Below, piece after piece: positions 9,096 through 18,717 of a DNA stretch of 64,000 bases (positions within the stretch are counted from its first letter, which is position 1; each line of letters starts with the position of its first letter). The notes beneath the pieces are model-generated. The model saw only the letters and a list, made by a program, of their open reading frames with translations. It had not been told where the DNA came from and did not search any database. The stretch is from Treponema sp. OMZ 790 (GTDB taxonomy: Bacteria; Spirochaetota; Spirochaetia; Treponematales; Treponemataceae). The stretch is taken from NCBI RefSeq assembly GCF_024181285.1, contig NZ_CP051201.1, positions 2,294,001 to 2,358,000 on the forward strand, given 5' to 3'. The position numbers and the translations under genes were made by a program.

Positions 9096-10949
9096 TCAAG
9101 TTCTTCCGTAAGGCTCTCCAATCAAAAGCTCGCAAACCTGCTTGGTTTTTTCATCAGCATCTTCTTTTTTACCTCCGGCTTCCAATCTGCTTAACTCATC
9201 AAGAATTATTTTATGGTTTTCGGGGCTTACATTGAATTTAAGACCGAAGAAGATACCGAAAAGAATCATAAAGAGGGGCATTATTATAAAAGCAATTTTT
9301 ACACCGCGCAAGGTAGAATCCTTTTGCTGCGGCTTTTGAACCTGTCCTATACCTGAATATTTAAAATCGATCTTATCTAAAAGTTCCTTCAAATCGTAAA
9401 GATCATCTTTTGTATAAAAATCTTGCGGCATGATTTTTTTATAGACATCTCCCGATTTTAAATAAGAAGATTCGAGTAAAAATTTATCGTTTGTTTCATT
9501 AAAATCTTTTGCATTAAAAGAAGAAAGTAAACTTTCAAAAACAGCTTCGGGTATCTCATCAAAGTTGTCATTTACTTTTTTATCGATAGAGCTGATAATC
9601 TTATCAGTGTTTCGGCTCATGTATTTTAAATGGAAATTTCCGTCTTCCCGCAAAGAGTAATACTTGTTTATATTTTCAAAGTTTTCATTATGTTTTACGG
9701 CCAGATCTTGAGCTTCTTTAAATTGCTTTTGAGTCAAAACCGAGGGAACGGGATTTTTATAACCTATACCGCTTAAAACAAAACCTATTGTGGTCATTAT
9801 AACCAAACCCAAAAACAACTTTCGGGTAAGAGTCATAGCAGCCGAATAAGTTCCGGCACGGTTTTCTCCGCTCATAAGTTTATCTATATCTGCCAAAAAA
9901 GGAAGCAGCTGATGAGGAATCAGATTGTTTGCCGAAATTCCAACACCCATAAGCACCATGTTCAATATTAAAAAAACCGGATTTGTTTGAGGCGTATGAA
10001 AAGACATAAGAACTATAGAAACTGCAAAGATGATTAGGGCTGCAACATAGACAGGCTTGTGTCCCCTCTTGTTTATTATGCGGTTATGAATCGGCAGGGT
10101 TGCCATCATGGTTATCAAAAGAGAACCTTGGGCTATTACAAAAACGCTTCCTCGGTTTAAATAATCTACAATGTAGAAGAGAACCAAAGACATAACTATA
10201 TCCAAAGCTCCGTAGGAACAGACATACATAGCAATATGGATTCTACAAGACCTGCTTTTAAAAAGGGATAAAAAGTTTTTTATAAATTTGACTTCGGATT
10301 TTTTTTGAGGTTTTTCTTCAGGCAGTTCCCATGTTTCAAAATAAAGAGGAATCCACGGAAGGGCAAAGATGAGGGCAAAAACTATACTCATCACAAAATA
10401 GCCCATCATACTGCCATGAAAGGCATCGATAATCGGCTGAGCCAAAAGTCCGCCTAAAAGGGTTGCTATAAAAGAAAACATAAGGCGGGAACCGTTAAGT
10501 TTATTTCTTTCGGAAAAGTCCTTAGTTATTTCGGCTGAAAGAGCCGCATAAGGTATGTACGAAACAGTCGAAACCGTAAAGAAGATAATGTAGGCCACCG
10601 TATAAAAGATAAATTTCCCGGCCTGACTTTCGATTCCGGTCGGAAACCAAATTATGATAAATGAAAGGGCAATCGGGACAATCGAAACCAAAAACCAAAC
10701 CCTTCTTTTACCGAAACGGTTTTGCGGCGTATTATCGGCTATATAGCCCATCATAGGGTCCGATACAGCATCCCAAAACTTTCCGATTGCAGGTATAAGC
10801 CCGGCCAAAACAGGATGAAGCCCTATTACATTTACCAAATAGTACATTGCAAATGTAGTAACGATAAAAAAACAGCCTCCGCCGTATAAATCGGCAGCCC
10901 CATAGGCGAGGTAAGTCCGCCAAGTCATCTTTTTTTGCTTGTTTAACAT
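9096..10949 (-). CDS. GPH/MFS-type sugar:cation symporter-like protein
   Basis: Membrane transporter of the glycoside-pentoside-hexuronide (MelB-like) branch of the MFS. The N-terminus MTWRTYLAYGAADLYGGG, the loop PIAGKFWDAVSDPMMGYIAD-type motif (here AIGKFWDAVSDPMMGYIAD) and NRFGKRRVW are diagnostic. The protein is about 617 aa, longer than the usual 450-480. The extra 130 residues form a hydrophilic loop (about residues 420-550) before the last membrane segments, a feature seen in treponemal versions as far as I recall. The start is placed at the ATG at 10949: it sits 7 nt after a TATAAT box, while an in-frame ATG at 10985 lies inside the promoter. The solute is unknown. Confidence 0.85.
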   Translation of the reverse strand: MLNKQKKMTWRTYLAYGAADLYGGGCFFIVTTFAMYYLVNVIGLHPVLAGLIPAIGKFWDAVSDPMMGYIADNTPQNRFGKRRVWFLVSIVPIALSFIIIWFPTGIESQAGKFIFYTVAYIIFFTVSTVSYIPYAALSAEITKDFSERNKLNGSRLMFSFIATLLGGLLAQPIIDAFHGSMMGYFVMSIVFALIFALPWIPLYFETWELPEEKPQKKSEVKFIKNFLSLFKSRSCRIHIAMYVCSYGALDIVMSLVLFYIVDYLNRGSVFVIAQGSLLITMMATLPIHNRIINKRGHKPVYVAALIIFAVSIVLMSFHTPQTNPVFLILNMVLMGVGISANNLIPHQLLPFLADIDKLMSGENRAGTYSAAMTLTRKLFLGLVIMTTIGFVLSGIGYKNPVPSVLTQKQFKEAQDLAVKHNENFENINKYYSLREDGNFHLKYMSRNTDKIISSIDKKVNDNFDEIPEAVFESLLSSFNAKDFNETNDKFLLESSYLKSGDVYKKIMPQDFYTKDDLYDLKELLDKIDFKYSGIGQVQKPQQKDSTLRGVKIAFIIMPLFMILFGIFFGLKFNVSPENHKIILDELSRLEAGGKKEDADEKTKQVCELLIGEPYGRT

Positions 10950-10956
10950 AAGAGTT

Positions 10957-10985
10957 ATTATACAATAGCTTTTAAGGGAATGCAA
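10957..10985 (-). promoter_or_regulatory. Promoter predicting a leaderless transporter mRNA
   Basis: On the minus strand TTGCAT (10985-10980), 17 bp, TATAAT (10962-10957), then 7 nt to the ATG at 10949. There is no ribosome site between. Confidence 0.65.
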
Positions 10986-11132
10986 GCGTAAGTTATTACA
11001 AAATCATATGAAAAAAAGGTGAGAAAATTCCTATTTTATTAAAATTTTACTATCTATTACAAACAATTTCTATAATAATTATGAAAGGGGAAAAATTTTT
11101 CTTCTTTTCAAATAATTTTTATGGAGTTAAAA

Positions 11133-12023
11133 ATGAAGCAACTATTCAAAATAACCCTCCGCAACGACTATGCTTTTAAAAGAGTATTCGGAGTTGAAGA
11201 AAACAAAGATGTCTTACAGGACTTGCTCGAGTGTATCTTAGACATTCCGCCTGAAACCATCGCAGACTTGGAACTTCTCGATAAGGAGTTTCAGAAAGAA
11301 CTTTTGAGTGAAAAACTCGGTGTTTTGGACATCAAGTTAAAACTAAAAGATGGAACCTTTGTCGACATTGAAATTCAAAACAGTTGGCATTTTGATTTCC
11401 CTGAAAGAACTTTGTATTATTGGTCTAAGATGTATAATGAAAACATAAAACAAGGTCAAGACTATACAAAACTGCCAAAGTGTATTACAATAAACTTGAT
11501 AGGAAAAGGCTTTAATAAAAATAAGCGTTTGCACAATAAGTATCTTGTTCTTGAACAATATACAAAAGAGCCTTTAGCTTCAAAACTTGAGATTCATATA
11601 CTAAACCTTGCAAAAGCAAGACTCTTAAAGAAATCTCAATACAAGGATAATAAAACAAAACGCTTATTAAATTGGCTGAAATTTATCGAAACTGATAATG
11701 TGGAGGTACGTAATATGCTGGCACAAGAATCGCCGATGATGAGAAAGGCAAATACAACGATAGAAGTAATGGAAATGAGCCCTAAAGATAAATGGCTATA
11801 TGAGTCCCGTATGAAATATGAACATGACAGGGCATCATGTATAAGCGAAGGTTATCGACAGGGAATAGTACAGGGCGAAATAAAAGGAAGACAAGAAGGC
11901 TTTGCCGACGGCTCTTACCAAAAAGCTCTTGAAACGGCTAAACTGATGAAAGGTATGAACTATCCGATTAGCGATATTTGCACAGTATCGGGACTTTCCA
12001 AAGAAGAAATCGATACCTTATAA
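11133..12023 (+). CDS. Rpn-type PD-(D/E)XK nuclease family putative transposase (subtype 2)
   Basis: A 296-aa paralogue starting MKQLFKITLRNDYAFKRVFG, with GGAG 8 nt upstream. The nuclease core reads LDIKLKLKDGTFVDIEIQN, giving the D...E-x-Q residues. The tail GSYQKALETAKLMKGMNYP / ISDICTVSGLSKEEIDTL matches subtype 1 tails, although the body is clearly subtype 2. The body is nearly the same as that of 30654-31544, but the tails differ. About 90 nt of upstream DNA is also conserved between the two copies. Likely role is DNA transposition or recombination; not shown here. Confidence 0.85.
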   Translation: MKQLFKITLRNDYAFKRVFGVEENKDVLQDLLECILDIPPETIADLELLDKEFQKELLSEKLGVLDIKLKLKDGTFVDIEIQNSWHFDFPERTLYYWSKMYNENIKQGQDYTKLPKCITINLIGKGFNKNKRLHNKYLVLEQYTKEPLASKLEIHILNLAKARLLKKSQYKDNKTKRLLNWLKFIETDNVEVRNMLAQESPMMRKANTTIEVMEMSPKDKWLYESRMKYEHDRASCISEGYRQGIVQGEIKGRQEGFADGSYQKALETAKLMKGMNYPISDICTVSGLSKEEIDTL

Positions 12024-12052
12024 AAATAAGATACAAAGATTCCCCAAAAATT

Positions 12053-12117
12053 CCTTAGCGGCCTCCGCGGTTAAATACCTCGAAAATTAACCGCAAGGAA
12101 CGCCAAGAGCGCAAAGG
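12053..12117. repeat. Copy of the ACCGCAA/TTAGCGGTTAAAT repeat family
   Basis: Contains CCTTAGCGG...GCGGTTAAAT (12053-12076) and TTAACCGCAAGGAACGCC...GCGCAAAGG (12087-12117). An 8-bp inverted repeat pairs 12067-12074 with 12087-12094. Related copies are at 35592-35706 and 37527-37621. Confidence 0.6.
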
Positions 12118-12185
12118 CTAATCAGAAGCTATGTAAAAAGATTAAAAACCTCGGCATTTTCCGCGGTTTTCCGCATCACATAAAA

Positions 12186-12220
12186 AATCCCCCCCCGCCG
12201 GATAATCCGACGAGGGGAAG
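12186..12220 (-). terminator. Terminator of the giant Ig-repeat operon
   Basis: Read on the minus strand, CCCCTCGTCGG and CCGGCGGGGGGGGA form an imperfect GC-rich stem followed by TTTTTTA, about 25 nt after the stop codon. It contains a run of eight G (C on plus), which may vary in length. Confidence 0.7.
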
Positions 12221-12241
12221 ATTAATTGTTAAGCGAAATGC

Positions 12242-15200
12242 TTATTTTTGCAATACCGCCATCTCGTAATTCTTTGTTGTAAAGTATGCGGCGATAACCT
12301 TATTTGCATAATTACCGCTCGTAGGCGCCCCTTGGCAAATCGTGTACTGCTGAATACCGTTACTTGCCGGCACAGTCATAACCACCCAATTACCGGTAAA
12401 CTTACCGTTCTCAACGCCGTTTTTAACGTCGGCGGCAGAAGCAATACCGTCTTTAAGCCAGGCGATACGCGCTGCATTTGCGGAACCGTAAAAGCCGTTA
12501 TGATAGTAGCTGATGTATGGAACCTGCTTGCCGCTTTCTTTGCGCACACCAATTTTAAGAAGGGTACCGGGATTCATGTGGGTATCGACCTTAACAACTT
12601 TAAAGTCTGTAGAAGCAGGTTTCGTTGTCCCTGTTACTTTATTCGGCGGCAGGTAGGCGTATTTTACCCCGCCGTCACCGCTGGAATAATAGCCGATATG
12701 CAATCCGTCCGCATCGTCAATTGCCACATCAACATAGAGCGGTGCACCGGTATCAACAACTACGGCATTACCCTGCCATACCTCAGTTTTACGATCAGAG
12801 GCACCGGCAGCAGGTTCCGTATAACTGTTTACATCACGGTAACTGTATACCAATCGGCTGTTTACGGAATCATACCACACGGCAACGGCTCGTCCGGTAG
12901 AGGTAAGAGCAACGGCAGCATAGCCCCCGCTCTTATATACGGTTGCATTCGCATTATCCGCTATAACTTCATAGCCTTTGGCAGAGCCTGAATCGACAGG
13001 GTCGCTACCAGTTCCATACTGATCTACATTATGACCTAAACCGTTCGAAATGTTATTAGGAGCGGTAATGGAACCGTAACGGAATTTAATGGGAAGTGCG
13101 TTGTTATTTCTATCGTAATAGATAAGAGCAACCTTTGCATCGGAGGAGGGTCCTCTAACTGCCAACTTAGGTATCTGCACGCGGTTTACATCATAAACGC
13201 CTCTGCCTATATTATTATTATTTTCAAGACGGCGGCGGTTTGTCCCTCCATTATAATTTCCGCCTGTTCCTTGTGCATTGGTTCCCCGTTCACGAGAGAA
13301 GAACGTAAAACTGGTACTTCCCCCGGCTCTATCGGTATTGGTTGCACCTCCGTACATATTTTCGTTATCATCAAAGGCTATTACGGTATTATGATATTTA
13401 CTATAACACTGTTCAATAATATTGGAAGAAGCCATTTGTGTTGATGTATGATTTACAGTGCCGTTTTTCATCATATTGAAACTCATATCGCTTCCAGCCA
13501 AAGATCCGTACGACATATAATAATTACTCTTACTATCCATCACAAACTGAGGACTTTCCATAAAGTTGTTATTGATAATAGGTTCCATCTTCCATACAAA
13601 AAGCTTACGTCTTGCATTGAGGATATCGTTATTAATTCCGTTGCCTTCGATATTGTACGGTTTTGTAATATCCACCTTGTTGTTGACGGATTCGATAGAA
13701 CCGACCTTAACGGACAGATCGCCGCTCGTATGCGATGATACTATGGCTACACCGTTCAAATTCGTACCGAGCGAAGAGGTGCCGAGCATAACCGTTCCGC
13801 CTGCGAGGTTAAAGCCTTTTACTTTAATCGTTTCCCCAGCCCGTACCGGATATTCGCCGGTCGAAGCGCGAGAGAAGGCGCCTTTATGACTGCCGTCGGC
13901 ACCTGCCAATCCGGTTACCACCTCCGTAATATACGGAACAACGTTTACCGTTGTTTTCGGCTCGTTTGCAGTATAAGCGTACATAGAAACCGTAGTTGCT
14001 TCAACGGGAACATCATCTTCAAGGGTTACCTTATTGCCTGTTACGCTTCTTATACGTGTGAGATACTGCGTTTCGCCTTTTGTAAACACAACGAACTGTC
14101 CCGGCTTCTTATTTTCGAAAACGGCGTTTTCTGCAGATCTTTTTTCGCTCCTGGTAACGCCTGTTGTTTTGGCAGTAGTTACTCCGGTGTCGGAAAATGT
14201 TGTTGTTCCATCGTTCGCCGTTACTTTAATGTCTCGTGCAAGGCCTACGCCTATCTTTTCGGTATCCCAATCAATTTGCCATGTAACGTAATAACCGAGA
14301 TAGTCCGCTCCGAGTTTTTCAACGGTTAATACGATACCGTCTGTCGAAGCTATCGTTCCAACCGTCCACGGCCCATTGCCGGAAAGCGCAGCTGTTAACG
14401 TTTTACCGGATACCTCAGCCGTAATTGAATCGATTTTAACATTGTCATACGCAAAACCTCGTAGGGTAATTTTACCCGAAACGGAAGAGTAATTATTGCC
14501 TAAACTGTTGATCTTTGCAATTTCCACGTGACCATTTGCACGACTGTTTTGGTATAGAGAATTATCTGCTTCGCTGTTCCAATGGAACGGAAGAATGACC
14601 ACCGTCGGCGGTTTATCGTCAAGCGCATCGAAGAGCGTAGTAATATTGATTTTTGCAAAAGCGGAATCCGTGCCTTGTGTATAACCCGCCGCTTCGCCCC
14701 ACAACTCAAGGATAATTTTTGTCGGCGTACCGTTTGAATTGTTGATTTTATCTGTAGTCGTGCCAAAATGATTCTTTAAATCGATTTCACCGCCGCTTGT
14801 AATAGCGGTAAGTCCTCCTAATAGAGTACCGTTTTCTTTTTTAAGCTGATATTTTACCGTACCGTATCCGCCGGTAAAGTCAACCTTTATCTTTGAATTA
14901 TTCTTATTTTTAAAGGCAAATTCAGTGCTCGCAAAATCTGCGGTAAAGTCAAGATTACTGTCAGTCTTTACGTTTTTAAGCGCTTTATTTGTAGTGTTGT
15001 TTTCAAAGCTCTCAGGGCTGCCGGCTATGTCGGTAGAGAGCGTAACTTTAGAAACAACAATCGGCTTGTTTTTTACGACTATATCGGCATCGGGAACGTT
15101 ATATACGTTACCCTGCTCATCATAAATCTTGCAGCTCAGTTTTCCTTTACCGTCCTTTAGGGTGCTTAAATCGATCTCTCCTTCCCAGCTGACTTGCCCA

Positions 15201-18200
15201 CCGAGATGTTGCGTTATTTTATCTCCTGTAATTTCACCGCTTTGTGCCGTCTGCCCGTCAACAGTAACAGTCGCTTCGATCTTTTTTATACCTGATCCGT
15301 CGTCGTTTGCAACACCGCGCACAATCCAGTTTCCGCTGTCGTTCCGTATAATATATGGTGCTTTATATAAAAGACAATTGTATGTGCCCGCTCTATCAAG
15401 ATTGGGGGCAAAAGACACCGTACTTCCGCTTACGTTTGTTACCTTGCGGATCTTATCGTTAATTAAAAGATTCAGCTTGCTGTAATCGGGAGACGAGCCA
15501 GGTGCACAATTTTTTACTTCCTGTGCAAGCCTGGAGTCCGTTATGTAAGATATCCTAACGTTTCCGCTGTATCTGTAAATAAAGTCCCCTACATCACCTG
15601 CGGGAGGCATAATATCAAAGTTGAACTTTAATGTTTCTTCTCTCAACAAGTTTTGTCCCACATCAACTATTTTGATTTTTATCGTTATTTCACCTTTGCG
15701 TTTTGCTGCTTCGCTGAGAGTGTTCAAGTCCAGAGGGATTTGAAGCATATAATTTTTTGCTCCTGGAGAAGTAGGTGCATGAGCGGCATCTTCCGCAATC
15801 CAGCCCTGTGATAAAGCCTGCTGCAAATTATATTTTTGATTGCCCAGCAGTTCCAGAGATGAAATCTCGACGGTTTTTATTCCCGAATCGTCATATAAAG
15901 AACCGATAAGTTTTTTCCCGTCGGCGATCCACATACCCGATGTATAATTTATCGGGTCCAAACCATTCGATTTGTTTACCAGCTTTAACGGATCCGGGCT
16001 GCCGATGGTCGGATAGGCTTTATCAATGAAGATTTTTATCGGATTCGACCATGCGCCGTATTTATTGGTAGTTCCTTTCTTTATTGCGCGAAGTCTAAAA
16101 TAAATTTCCCAGTTTTGCCCATTCGGATTGTTAAATTCTCCATTTTCATTTATTGAAATTTGCCAATTGGATCCGCCTGAAGCGGTATTTGGAACAGCTT
16201 GACCTTTACCAGCTTTATACCAATCGGCATCATAACTGCCGCCGGATGTTCCGAAAGTCATATTCCCGTTTGCAGTATTTTCGAAGTTACCGTCTTTTGA
16301 AAACTGAATATATACTTCACCTACGTCTGCAAAACCGCCTAAACGGGTCGAGGCAGTACCAAATATTTGAATCGTGCCGCCCAAGGTTTGATTTTGCTGT
16401 GGAGAAAGCACTGTAATAACCGGTTTATCTCCGTCTGAATCATAGTTTACAGTGAATCTTTTAACACCTTTATTCCCTATGGTGTCTTCGGTTAAAATAT
16501 AAACAGGAATCTTATATACAGAGGTACTACCAACTTGATCGCCATAAGTCGACGGAGAAGAAGAAAAATCGTCCAAGTTATACGTAAACTCCCATGAAAC
16601 TACTTTGGTGTCATCCATAACACGCCAACCGGTAGTAGAGGCAGTCGGTTCGGAAGGCTGTTTTCCTATGATATACCTGGTACCGTCCTTATTTACACCG
16701 GCATGGGCATCGGTAACGGTTCCCCTAATCTTTACCGTCCCAGCCACTACATCATTGGACTCAGGATATGTTATATCCGACTCAGGAGCTTTTGTATCTT
16801 TAATAAAGTCTATACTAGCCATAGCTGTCTGATTTGTGCTATTCTTAGCCCAAAAATGAACTTTGTGTTCTCCTTCCGATAATGAAGCAAGCGAAACAGG
16901 CGCAGCGGTTTTCCATTCGGTTCCGGAAGAGTGCAGAAGCTCTGTATCGCTTTCTCCCGCCGCTCCATCCAATTTATAACATACCTTGGTAACCGGCTGC
17001 CCGGAAGAAACATTTGCAATAACATGAAAAGCTTCTTTTACAAATCCGGAAGGAGCACCGGGAAGTATCATGAGGTGGGTGCCTGCCGCTTCAAACTTGA
17101 TAACAAAAGAGCCTCCGGGTGAATTATTTCTGTCATAAGCAACAAAATCATTATTTTCGGTATCTTTTCCTTCTACTTCTATTACATAATATCCGGCGGA
17201 AAAAGTAGCAGGATTCGGTAGTTGCCATTGTACGGTCAATTCACTTGTACCGGTAACAACCTGATCGATCTCGTCCTGTGTCGATAAATCAGCAAATTTT
17301 AAAGAATAAGAAGGAACAGCGGACTGTGCCAAATTCAATATTTTTTTATCACCGGAAGTAACATACGAGACCGCAGTACACTTATACATATTGATGACAA
17401 TACCGCTTGCTCTGTATCCATTGTAATTGAAACTTTCTACCAATGGGGCGTTGTTTTTATTCGGAATGAGTTTGAGAGAAACTTTAGGCCGCACCGAACC
17501 GCTGAAAAACTCTACACCAGGATGAGGTAAATCCGCATCGGGAGTCGTCGCGGGATAGGATTGAGGAAAATTGGTTCCATTTGTTACTTTAAAACCTGGT
17601 GATTTATTCGGATCCAGCGTAAAAAAGGAAAATTTTTGATCAGTAACGCCAGGGTCAACTTTGGTCATGATGCGGGCATTTTCCAATATCTGCTTTACAG
17701 ACTGTCCTTCAGGATCCCCATCATCATATAATTTTGCCAAAAGCCGTTTGGTTTTATTTAACGAATAAGCAGAGCCTTTTTTACCTGCAAAATAATCGTT
17801 TATAACATCGGCGGTATACCCCTTTCCTAAAACCGATCGGATATCCCTATCCCGCAAATAATACCATTCTGAAGTATTCCCTTGACTCTCGTTTCCGTCG
17901 GCTTTAAAAAAACGCGCATTGTCTGTTAAAGATATATGTGCTTTAATTTTCGGACTCGCATTGTCGGCGTTATATTTATACAAGGGATCGGTAAACTCGG
18001 TAGCATTCTTTGTAGCAGTAGCTATTTCTTCGTTTATATTTTTTCCGACAAATTTTTTCGAAACGCTTATATTGGTACCGTCAACCGTTAAAGTAAGATC
18101 TTCTATTTTGCTTCGATCTTCCGCCTGTCCTACAACCATAAAAACCGAACCATAAGGGTCAGCCTGTGCAGTAATATCATCATTTACGATAATTGTCGAC

Positions 18201-18694
18201 GGTCTTGAAACGATAAACACAGGAGGAGTATTATCTATATCATACTCACGGCTAAAACTTGTTGTTCTACCTGTAATATCTGTAACAGTAACAGTAGCAA
18301 TATATTTACCATCAGGTATCGGATATTCTTTTACCAAGGGATGACCATCTCTTGTCCTTCCGGTAAATTCATTATTAACAGACAGAGTCCATGCTACAGA
18401 ACCATTAGTCATATTTGATAAGACAGCAGGATATGATGGAGATACCCAGTCTGTTTCAGTATTTTTAAATACAACAGAAACGTCTTTAACCCCCTCATCA
18501 TCACGAGCGTAACCTTTCATCACAAAACTACCCCTAATAGGAGTTTCTCCTGCATCCGGATAAGTAATTTCTCCGTTAGGGCGTTCAATATCGATGGTTC
18601 CGCCCAGACCTATGTTTTGTTTACAGGTTACGTTTAAAAATAGCGTAAACAAAATTAAAATCAAAAAAATTAAAAAATTTCTGTTCTTTTTCAT
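12242..18694 (-). CDS. Giant (2150 aa) Ig-like repeat surface lipoprotein
   Basis: A spirochaetal lipoprotein signal (MKKNRNFLIFLILILFTLF, LNVTC, Cys24) is followed by a long series of Ig-like/cadherin-like beta domains. They are marked by recurring phrases such as DNTPP, GYARDDEGVKDVSV, DTKAPESDITYPES...VKIRGTVTDAHAGV and LRGFAYDNVKIDSITAEVSG. Residues about 1720-2150 look like a propeller: repeated SDAKVALIYYDRNNN, GRAVAVWYDSVNSRLVYSY, GLHIGYYSSGDGGVKYAY and VPYISYYHNGFYG. It is the second gene of an operon, 24 nt after the barrel-bearing partner, with AGAGGT before the ATG. It is probably cell-surface exposed and involved in adhesion or envelope structure; no specific ligand can be proposed. 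Confidence 0.8.
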   Translation of the reverse strand: MKKNRNFLIFLILILFTLFLNVTCKQNIGLGGTIDIERPNGEITYPDAGETPIRGSFVMKGYARDDEGVKDVSVVFKNTETDWVSPSYPAVLSNMTNGSVAWTLSVNNEFTGRTRDGHPLVKEYPIPDGKYIATVTVTDITGRTTSFSREYDIDNTPPVFIVSRPSTIIVNDDITAQADPYGSVFMVVGQAEDRSKIEDLTLTVDGTNISVSKKFVGKNINEEIATATKNATEFTDPLYKYNADNASPKIKAHISLTDNARFFKADGNESQGNTSEWYYLRDRDIRSVLGKGYTADVINDYFAGKKGSAYSLNKTKRLLAKLYDDGDPEGQSVKQILENARIMTKVDPGVTDQKFSFFTLDPNKSPGFKVTNGTNFPQSYPATTPDADLPHPGVEFFSGSVRPKVSLKLIPNKNNAPLVESFNYNGYRASGIVINMYKCTAVSYVTSGDKKILNLAQSAVPSYSLKFADLSTQDEIDQVVTGTSELTVQWQLPNPATFSAGYYVIEVEGKDTENNDFVAYDRNNSPGGSFVIKFEAAGTHLMILPGAPSGFVKEAFHVIANVSSGQPVTKVCYKLDGAAGESDTELLHSSGTEWKTAAPVSLASLSEGEHKVHFWAKNSTNQTAMASIDFIKDTKAPESDITYPESNDVVAGTVKIRGTVTDAHAGVNKDGTRYIIGKQPSEPTASTTGWRVMDDTKVVSWEFTYNLDDFSSSPSTYGDQVGSTSVYKIPVYILTEDTIGNKGVKRFTVNYDSDGDKPVITVLSPQQNQTLGGTIQIFGTASTRLGGFADVGEVYIQFSKDGNFENTANGNMTFGTSGGSYDADWYKAGKGQAVPNTASGGSNWQISINENGEFNNPNGQNWEIYFRLRAIKKGTTNKYGAWSNPIKIFIDKAYPTIGSPDPLKLVNKSNGLDPINYTSGMWIADGKKLIGSLYDDSGIKTVEISSLELLGNQKYNLQQALSQGWIAEDAAHAPTSPGAKNYMLQIPLDLNTLSEAAKRKGEITIKIKIVDVGQNLLREETLKFNFDIMPPAGDVGDFIYRYSGNVRISYITDSRLAQEVKNCAPGSSPDYSKLNLLINDKIRKVTNVSGSTVSFAPNLDRAGTYNCLLYKAPYIIRNDSGNWIVRGVANDDGSGIKKIEATVTVDGQTAQSGEITGDKITQHLGGQVSWEGEIDLSTLKDGKGKLSCKIYDEQGNVYNVPDADIVVKNKPIVVSKVTLSTDIAGSPESFENNTTNKALKNVKTDSNLDFTADFASTEFAFKNKNNSKIKVDFTGGYGTVKYQLKKENGTLLGGLTAITSGGEIDLKNHFGTTTDKINNSNGTPTKIILELWGEAAGYTQGTDSAFAKINITTLFDALDDKPPTVVILPFHWNSEADNSLYQNSRANGHVEIAKINSLGNNYSSVSGKITLRGFAYDNVKIDSITAEVSGKTLTAALSGNGPWTVGTIASTDGIVLTVEKLGADYLGYYVTWQIDWDTEKIGVGLARDIKVTANDGTTTFSDTGVTTAKTTGVTRSEKRSAENAVFENKKPGQFVVFTKGETQYLTRIRSVTGNKVTLEDDVPVEATTVSMYAYTANEPKTTVNVVPYITEVVTGLAGADGSHKGAFSRASTGEYPVRAGETIKVKGFNLAGGTVMLGTSSLGTNLNGVAIVSSHTSGDLSVKVGSIESVNNKVDITKPYNIEGNGINNDILNARRKLFVWKMEPIINNNFMESPQFVMDSKSNYYMSYGSLAGSDMSFNMMKNGTVNHTSTQMASSNIIEQCYSKYHNTVIAFDDNENMYGGATNTDRAGGSTSFTFFSRERGTNAQGTGGNYNGGTNRRRLENNNNIGRGVYDVNRVQIPKLAVRGPSSDAKVALIYYDRNNNALPIKFRYGSITAPNNISNGLGHNVDQYGTGSDPVDSGSAKGYEVIADNANATVYKSGGYAAVALTSTGRAVAVWYDSVNSRLVYSYRDVNSYTEPAAGASDRKTEVWQGNAVVVDTGAPLYVDVAIDDADGLHIGYYSSGDGGVKYAYLPPNKVTGTTKPASTDFKVVKVDTHMNPGTLLKIGVRKESGKQVPYISYYHNGFYGSANAARIAWLKDGIASAADVKNGVENGKFTGNWVVMTVPASNGIQQYTICQGAPTSGNYANKVIAAYFTTKNYEMAVLQK

Positions 18695-18717
18695 AAAATT
18701 ACCTCTAAAAAGTTTTG

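Noticed and set aside
12248..12991. Plus-strand frame of 247 codons opposite the giant lipoprotein gene
   Set aside because: It runs wholly antisense to a well-supported gene, lacks a ribosome site and has no recognisable domain.
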